Shown: positions 59,532 to 64,000 of the stretch, piece by piece
Layout: every line of letters starts with the position of its first letter
How positions within the stretch are numbered: the first letter of the stretch is position 1
From: DATFDN01 sp035685165
Lineage (GTDB): Bacteria; Pseudomonadota; Alphaproteobacteria; Acetobacterales; Acetobacteraceae
DNA: 64,000 bases
Direction of reading: 5' to 3'
Assembly: GCA_035685165.1 (NCBI GenBank)
Contig: DASRBI010000017.1
Span: forward strand, 124,001 to 188,000
The notes under the pieces: generated by a model
What the model was told of the DNA's origin: nothing
Database searches by the model: none
Seen by the model: only the letters and a program-made list of their open reading frames with translations
Program-made: the position numbers and the translations under genes

Positions 59532-59591
59532 GGGCGGCACCCGAGCACATCAAGACATCGGGGAGGAGATCCAGTTTTGTGCGTGCCTGAA

Positions 59592-59629
59592 CCCCTCCTC
59601 CTGACACCTTCCCGCAAGAGGAGGGGAGA
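59592..59629. repeat. dispersed repeat family A, copy 5
   Basis: CCCCTCCTCCTGACACCTTC, then CCGCAAGAGGAGGGGAG, ends just before the ligase start. Its GAGGAGGGG tail supplies the likely ribosome-binding site of that gene. Confidence 0.7.
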
Positions 59630-59635
59630 CTTTCG

Positions 59636-61165
59636 ATGACGCTGGCGAGCGTTCCGTGGGGTACCGATCTTGCCGCCACGGTGGCCGAGTTCGGGTCGGG
59701 CGAAGCGCTGTCGGACGGCACCGAGACGGTCACGCTGGGCGCGCTAGCGGGGCGGGCGGCGCGGCTCGCGCTGATCCTGCATGACCGGGGCATCGCGCCG
59801 GGAACCCCAGTCGCGACCTGCATCCGCAACTCGATCCCCGCCGTGTGGGCGGCCAAGGCGCTGCGGCTCGCCGGGGCGGCGGAGACCGGGCTCAGCCCGA
59901 GCTATACCGAGGCGGAGCTGCGCTACAGCCTCGACTTGGCCCGGGTGCGGCTGGTGGTGACGACCGCAGCGCAGGCCCCGCTGTTCCGTGGGCTCGGGCA
60001 CGAGGTGATCGCGGTCGAGGACGTGCCGGAGACACCGGCCGATCCCGCCCTGCTGCCGCCGGTGCCGGGCGCGGCGTGGGGACGGATCGGCTTCACCTCG
60101 GGAACCACCGGGCGGCCCAAGGCGATCGTCACCACCCATGCGGCGCGCTGGATCGGCAATGTCCTGCAACGGGCGCACCTCGATCCGATGCCGGGGCCGG
60201 GCTCGCGCGTGCTCCTGATGACCCCGTTCATCCACGGCGCGGGGATCATTACGCACGCCTTCCATGACCGCGGCGCGGCCGTGGTGCTGCTGGACGGGGT
60301 GGACCTGCCGGCGGTGGAGCGGGTGATCGGGAGCGTGGATCACATCTTCGCCCCGCCGACGGTGATGGCGAAGCTCGCCGCCCATTTCGAGGGGCGGCGG
60401 TTCGCAAACGTGCGCTGCATCTTCTGCGGCACCGCGCCGCTACTGCCCGCCGTCTATGCGCGGGCGCGGGCGATCTTCGGCCCAGTGGTCCGCGTGACCT
60501 ACGGCAAGAGCGAAATCAACAACCCGATCACGCTGCTGCCGCCGAACGTGCTCGACGCCTATTACGCCGAGCCCGATCCAGGCGAAGGCGTGTGCGTCGG
60601 CTGGCCCGGCGCCGGGGTGGAAATCGAAATCCGCGACGAGCACGGCGCGCGGCTGCCGGGCGGCGAAGTGGGCGAGGTGTTCCTGCGCGGGCGGCACATG
60701 TATTGCGGCCATATCGACGGCACGGGCTTCCACGCCCTGCCGCCAGACGGTTTCCATGCGACGGGCGACCTCGGCCGGTTCGACGCGCAGGGGCGGCTGT
60801 TCCTGGTCGGCCGCATGGCCGATGTCATCAAGTCGGGCGGCTACAAAATCCACCCCGACGAGATCGAGCGCGTGCTGGCCGGCACCGCCGGCCCGGGGGC
60901 GGGGGTCGCGGTGGTGACGCTGCCCTCGGAATACTGGGGCGAGGTGATCGTCGCCGTGGCCGAGACCGTGGATCCCGGCTGGCCGGACCGTGCCCGCACT
61001 GCCCTCGCCGACCTTGCCCGCCACAAGCACCCGCGCGCCTTTGTCGCCCTGCCCGAATTGGCTCGGAACCCGCAGGGCAAGATCATGCGCCGCCTGATCC
61101 GAGATGCGGTGCTGGAACGCTGGCGGCTGGTGGACGGGCCGCATCCGAGACTGGAGCCGCGCTGA
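59636..61165 (+). CDS. AMP-dependent acyl-CoA synthetase/ligase
   Basis: A 509-aa adenylate-forming enzyme. The P-loop-like motif FTSGTTGRPKAIVTTHAARW is at about 151-170. A substrate-binding block VTYGKSEINNPIT (the usual YGxTE position reads YGKSE) follows. The hinge ATGDLGRFDAQGRLFLVGRM and the C-terminal KIHPDEIERVL then NPQGKIMRRLIR with catalytic Lys are intact. It activates a carboxylic acid to acyl-AMP and acyl-CoA. The family-A repeat provides GAGGAGGGG just upstream of the start. It is followed by a crotonase with a one-base overlap. Confidence 0.93.
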   Translation: MTLASVPWGTDLAATVAEFGSGEALSDGTETVTLGALAGRAARLALILHDRGIAPGTPVATCIRNSIPAVWAAKALRLAGAAETGLSPSYTEAELRYSLDLARVRLVVTTAAQAPLFRGLGHEVIAVEDVPETPADPALLPPVPGAAWGRIGFTSGTTGRPKAIVTTHAARWIGNVLQRAHLDPMPGPGSRVLLMTPFIHGAGIITHAFHDRGAAVVLLDGVDLPAVERVIGSVDHIFAPPTVMAKLAAHFEGRRFANVRCIFCGTAPLLPAVYARARAIFGPVVRVTYGKSEINNPITLLPPNVLDAYYAEPDPGEGVCVGWPGAGVEIEIRDEHGARLPGGEVGEVFLRGRHMYCGHIDGTGFHALPPDGFHATGDLGRFDAQGRLFLVGRMADVIKSGGYKIHPDEIERVLAGTAGPGAGVAVVTLPSEYWGEVIVAVAETVDPGWPDRARTALADLARHKHPRAFVALPELARNPQGKIMRRLIRDAVLERWRLVDGPHPRLEPR

Positions 61166-61959
61166 TGGGGCCGTACGAGACGGTGCTGGTGGAGACGCCA
61201 CGCCCGCATCTGCTTTTAGTGACGCTGAATCGGCCGGATTCCGGCAATGCCAAGAACACGCAGATGGGGCGGGACTTGCTCGATCTCTGGACGCGGCTCG
61301 TTGCCGATCCGGGCGACGTGCGCTGCGTGGTGCTGACCGGGGCCGGGGAGCGCATCTTCTGCGCCGGCGGCGACCTCAAGGAACGAAAGGGGATGAGCAA
61401 GGAGGCGTGGCAGCAGCAGCACGAACTGTTCGAGCGCGGGCGCGACGCGCTCCTAGAAGTGCCGGTGCCGGTGATCGCGGCCGTCAACGGCCATGCCTAT
61501 GCGGGCGGGCTGGAGACGCTGCTCGTGTGCGATTTCGCCTATGCGGTGCGTGCGGCGCGGTTCGCGCTGACCGAGGTGACGCTCGGCATCATGCCGGGAG
61601 GCGGGGGGACGCAAACCTTGGCGCGCCGGGTCGGCGAGGCGCGCGCGAAGGAGATCATCCTCACCGGACTGCCGTTCAGCGCCGAGGACGCGCTGCAATG
61701 GGGGGTGGTCAATCGGCTGTGCGAGGACCGCGCTGCGCTGATGGCGGGGGTGTTCGCGACCGCGGGACGGATCTGCGACAACGCCCCGCTTTCAGTCCGG
61801 CAGGCCAAGAAGGCGATCCACCACGGGTTGCAGATGGACCTGCGGCGGGGCCTGGCGTTCGAGATCGAGGCCTATAATCGGCTGGTCGATACCGAGGACC
61901 GGCGCGAGGGCGTGCTGGCCTACAATGAGAAGCGCCAGCCGGTTTTCCGCGGGCGGTAG
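61165..61959 (+). CDS. enoyl-CoA hydratase/isomerase family protein
   Basis: A 264-aa crotonase. Oxyanion-hole segments are ERIFCAGGDLKERKGMSKEA and NGHAYAGGLETLLVCDFAYA, with an active-site Glu likely in FALTEVTLGIMPGGGGTQTL. The C-terminus EIEAYNRLVDTEDRREGVLAY is typical for hydratases of the methylglutaconyl/short-chain type. The ATG overlaps the ligase stop (TGATG), so the two are translated together. It likely hydrates the enoyl-CoA made in that pathway. Confidence 0.93.
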   Translation: MGPYETVLVETPRPHLLLVTLNRPDSGNAKNTQMGRDLLDLWTRLVADPGDVRCVVLTGAGERIFCAGGDLKERKGMSKEAWQQQHELFERGRDALLEVPVPVIAAVNGHAYAGGLETLLVCDFAYAVRAARFALTEVTLGIMPGGGGTQTLARRVGEARAKEIILTGLPFSAEDALQWGVVNRLCEDRAALMAGVFATAGRICDNAPLSVRQAKKAIHHGLQMDLRRGLAFEIEAYNRLVDTEDRREGVLAYNEKRQPVFRGR

Positions 61960-62288
61960 CGCCCTCATTTTCGCCAGGTGAAAAACCGGCCGCCGGCCGG
62001 CACCGTGGGTTATTTTTCCACAGGCTGTTGATAACAAAAATGAGCAGAATCCGACAAAGGATTCTAAAGACTCACGAAAGTCCCCAGACGCGACTTGCGC
62101 TTTTCTCGGAAATCACGACCGGAACATAGCGGGAAAAGTTGCATCGCCCCGCCGCGCCGCTGATTTTTCCACCTCGATCCAGCGCGAAAAAACAACCCAA
62201 CACTTCCGTATGTCGGGTATTCCTGGTCCATAATGCCATCTGTGGTTGAAAGACGTATCAATTCTGAAAGTGGCAGGGGACTAGAAGA
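61960..62288. promoter_or_regulatory. AT-rich intergenic region with DnaA-box-like and GANTC motifs
   Basis: This 330-base gap is strikingly AT-rich for the window. It holds TTTTCCACA (62014-62022) and TGTTGATAA (62026-62034), each one mismatch from a DnaA box and facing each other, plus a weaker TTTTCCACC at 62165. A perfect hairpin AGAATCC/GGATTCT is at 62046-62065. Three GANTC sites lie at 62047, 62060 and 62069. A GC hairpin at 61986-62000 could end the crotonase transcript. It may be an origin-like or DnaA-regulated control region. Confidence 0.5.
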
Positions 62289-62921
62289 ATGGGATACAAG
62301 GTCCTGGATAATCTGGTCAAAGAGCGCCTCCGCAGCTGGCCTCAACGCCCTCCAGGGTTGCGAAAACGGGCCGGGCGGCCCGACGCCTTGTTACGGGGCC
62401 GGCCGGTCGGCGATGTGGACGCCTGCCATCCGTTCCTGAAGCTTCCCGGCAGCGACCGGCTGCGGACACTCCCCGATGGCCTGTGGCTGAATTTCGGCGG
62501 TACCCCTGCGGAGCCTTATGTGGATGTCTTCGCAGTGGAGGCGTGCGGCTCGCTGCAGAACCTGCTCGACAAACGCTCGCGCTTCGCTCCCAGCACTCAC
62601 TCCTTGCTCGCGGTCTGCCCGGTGCCCTGGCTGCTCGCGCCGATGAGCGCCGAGGACCGGCGCCCGCGCTGGCAGGCGACGGGGGTGATGCTGCGCGAGC
62701 CGGTGGTGCAGTTCGTTCTGCCGGTGCGCGACATCCGCGTACTCTATGCCCTCAAGCGCGATCATTACGCAGGTTTCGCCAGGCACCAGGTTCCGCACGC
62801 GCACGAGTTCTATGCGCCGATGGAGGCGATTACGGCCAAGAACTCCGAGCGCGACCCAGCGCTGCTGTCGCTGATCGCGCGGGCGACGGCTGATAATTTT
62901 TTGAGCGAGATGGATGGTTAG
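62289..62921 (+). CDS. unrecognised 210-aa soluble protein
   Basis: The ATG at 62289 has AGGGGA nine bases upstream. The N-terminus is basic (RLRSWPQRPPGLRKRAGRPD). The core reads GLWLNFGGTPAEPYVDVFAV, then EACGSLQNLLDKRSRFAPST and ILPV-like strands around EPVVQFVLPVRDIRVLYALK. The C-terminus NSERDPALLSLIARATADNF is helical. The D-x3-E-A spacing in YVDVFAVEACGS faintly recalls PD-(D/E)xK nucleases, but this is not a call. It sits between the AT-rich gap and a family-A repeat. Function unknown. Confidence 0.7.
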   Translation: MGYKVLDNLVKERLRSWPQRPPGLRKRAGRPDALLRGRPVGDVDACHPFLKLPGSDRLRTLPDGLWLNFGGTPAEPYVDVFAVEACGSLQNLLDKRSRFAPSTHSLLAVCPVPWLLAPMSAEDRRPRWQATGVMLREPVVQFVLPVRDIRVLYALKRDHYAGFARHQVPHAHEFYAPMEAITAKNSERDPALLSLIARATADNFLSEMDG

Positions 62922-62984
62922 GAGGCGCGGTGCGGATCCGGTGCGGGTGCGTGCCGAAACCCACCTTCGGAGTTCGCCCCATCG

Positions 62985-63020
62985 CTCCCGCCCCTCTTCG
63001 CCCGCAAGGGGTGGAGAGGA
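62985..63020. repeat. dispersed repeat family A, copy 6
   Basis: CTCCCGCCCCTCTTCGCCCG followed by CAAGGGGTGGAGAGG is a diverged copy between the 210-aa gene and smpB. Confidence 0.6.
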
Positions 63021-63039
63021 GTTCCTTCCAGCGCGCCTC

Positions 63040-63522
63040 CTATCCCCGCGCGCGCATGAGTCTTGCCTTGTCGCGCTGCCAGTCGCGTTCGGCGATGGCG
63101 GCGCGCTTGTCGGCCTTCTTGCGGCCCTCGGCGATGCCGAGCGTCACCTTGGCGCGGCCGCGCTCGTTGAAGTGGATGTCGAGCGGCACGAGCGTGATCC
63201 CCTCGCGCGAGACCGCGCCGGCGAGGTCGCGCAATTCTTTCTTTTTCAGGAGCAGCTTGCGCGGCGCGCGCGGCTCGAAGCGCGACAGAACGCCGCCCTG
63301 GTATTCCGGGATGTAGGCGTTGAAGAGCCACATTTCGCCCTCGCGCTCGCCCGCCCAGGCATCGCCGAGCGTGGCGCGGCCGAGGCGGAGGCTCTTCACC
63401 TCCGGCCCCTTCAGCACGAGCCCGGCCTCTACCGTCCGCTTGATCGTGTAATCGAAGCGGGCCTTGCGATTCTGGGCGGCAATGCCGTGCGAGATCAGGC
63501 CTTTCTTCTTGGCATCGAGCAT
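63040..63522 (-). CDS. smpB: SsrA-binding protein SmpB
   Basis: A 160-aa SmpB, the tmRNA partner in trans-translation rescue of stalled ribosomes. Family blocks are AAQNRKARFDYTIKRTVEAG, LVLKGPEVKSLRLGRATLGD and NAYIPEYQGG. The conserved C-terminal DIHFNERGRAKVTLGIAEGR and basic tail (KKADKRAAIAERDWQRDKAR) contact the decoding centre. It follows dapA on the same strand, a common alphaproteobacterial order, here with a family-B repeat between them. Confidence 0.96.
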   Translation of the reverse strand: MLDAKKKGLISHGIAAQNRKARFDYTIKRTVEAGLVLKGPEVKSLRLGRATLGDAWAGEREGEMWLFNAYIPEYQGGVLSRFEPRAPRKLLLKKKELRDLAGAVSREGITLVPLDIHFNERGRAKVTLGIAEGRKKADKRAAIAERDWQRDKARLMRARG

Positions 63523-63567
63523 GACACGCTATCGCCCAATCTGCCCGGGTTTGAAACACGCCCGGCC

Positions 63568-63671
63568 TTGTCATGGCGAGGAGCCGAGCGACAAAGCCAT
63601 CCAGGGGAACCGCGCGGTGCGGCGACCCTGGATCGCCACGCCGCCACTGCGCGGCGGCCCGCGATGACAAT
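63568..63671. repeat. family-B palindromic element (about 104 bp)
   Basis: The left end TTGTCATGGCGAGGAGC and right end GCCCGCGATGACAATG are near reverse complements. Inside are CAAAGCCATCCAGGGG and CCCTGGATCGCCACG, a second inverted pair. It lies between smpB and dapA. Confidence 0.75.
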
Positions 63672-63706
63672 GAGCGCCGCGTTCCACTTGTGATTAAACT
63701 CAGACG

Positions 63707-64000
63707 CTAGTTGAGCAGCCCGACCTCGGTCATCGCGGCGCGGACCTTCTGCGCCGTCGCCTCCGAAACCGGTGCGAGCGGCAGACGGCAGGTGGCCGAG
63801 GTCTTGCCGAGCAGGCTCGCGGCGTATTTCACCGGGGCGGGGCTCGTTTCGGCGAACAGCGCGTCGTGCAACGGCACCAGCCGGTCCTGGATGGTGATCG
63901 CCTCGGTCACGCGGCCGTCCTGCCAGGCCGTATGCATATCGGCGCAGAGCCGCGGGGCGACGTTGGCGGTGACGCTGATACAGCCGTCGCCGCCGGCGGC
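63707..64000 (-). CDS. dapA: 4-hydroxy-tetrahydrodipicolinate synthase DapA, 5' part outside window
   Basis: The C-terminal 97 codons of DapA. Visible are AAGGDGCISVTANVAPRLCA and DMHTAWQDGRVTEAITIQDR, then PAPVKYAASLLGKTSATCRL, all family hallmarks. DapA condenses pyruvate with aspartate semialdehyde, the first step committed to lysine and diaminopimelate. dapD and dapE are about 49 kb away, so the pathway is split over at least two loci. The Schiff-base lysine lies upstream, outside the window. Confidence 0.93.
   Translation of the reverse strand, partial: AAGGDGCISVTANVAPRLCADMHTAWQDGRVTEAITIQDRLVPLHDALFAETSPAPVKYAASLLGKTSATCRLPLAPVSEATAQKVRAAMTEVGLLN

Noticed and set aside
61960..62288. 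Firm call of the chromosomal origin
   Set aside because: Motifs are suggestive, but no dnaA, hemE, parAB, gidA or similar origin-flanking genes lie next to it, and skew cannot be judged from one window.

Overview
The window is about 70% GC with gene-dense, overlapping operons. It carries alphaproteobacterial markers: flaF/flbT flagellin regulators, an FlbD-type sigma-54 activator, DUF2336, dciA next to smc, and an HpnL-like hopanoid-associated membrane protein. A high-GC member of the Rhodospirillales, perhaps Acetobacteraceae-like, is the best guess; no rRNA or other taxonomic marker is present to prove it.

Layout. 1-2.2 kb: a truncated GMC oxidoreductase and a GNAT acetyltransferase. 2.3-9.8 kb: a minus-strand flagellar operon fliF-fliG-fliH-fliN-flbD-(GIY-YIG)-flhA, building the MS ring, switch, export gate and regulator. 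9.9-15 kb: a TonB-like protein, a CDF transporter, a ribbon-helix-helix protein, two tandem paralogous membrane proteins, dapE and dapD. 15-19.5 kb: a diguanylate cyclase, a DUF2336 protein, toxin-antitoxin debris and a cytoplasmic PAS-PAS chemoreceptor. 19.5-28.5 kb: scattered metabolic genes (carboxyltransferase, crotonase, luciferase-like oxidoreductase, nitroreductase, MaoC, SDR, ABM), a domesticated-looking lysozyme and an atypical histidine-kinase-like protein.

28.5-43.7 kb is a second motility locus. Flagellin-flbT-flaF is followed on the same strand by a TPR-methyltransferase, a TPR-GT41 (SPINDLY-like) glycosyltransferase, a GT2, a small methyltransferase and a sugar-nucleotide epimerase. 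This reads as a flagellin glycosylation cassette. Upstream of flagellin lie flgL, flgK and flgE, with fliK-flgD divergent from flgE. The flgE/fliK gap holds two sigma-54-type promoter matches, which fits the FlbD homologue at 5 kb.

43.9-64 kb: a patatin-like lipase, mutY divergent from dciA-dsbA-smc, a GT2, an SDR, an MFS/HpnL pair, a SulP-STAS-cNMP fusion, a fatty-acid or aromatic catabolic group (FAH, acyl-CoA ligase, crotonase), an AT-rich 330-bp gap with DnaA-box-like and GANTC motifs, an unrecognised 210-aa protein, smpB and a partial dapA.

At least four families of small palindromic dispersed repeats occur between genes, and two copies run into coding sequence. No tRNA, rRNA, CRISPR array or complete insertion sequence was seen.
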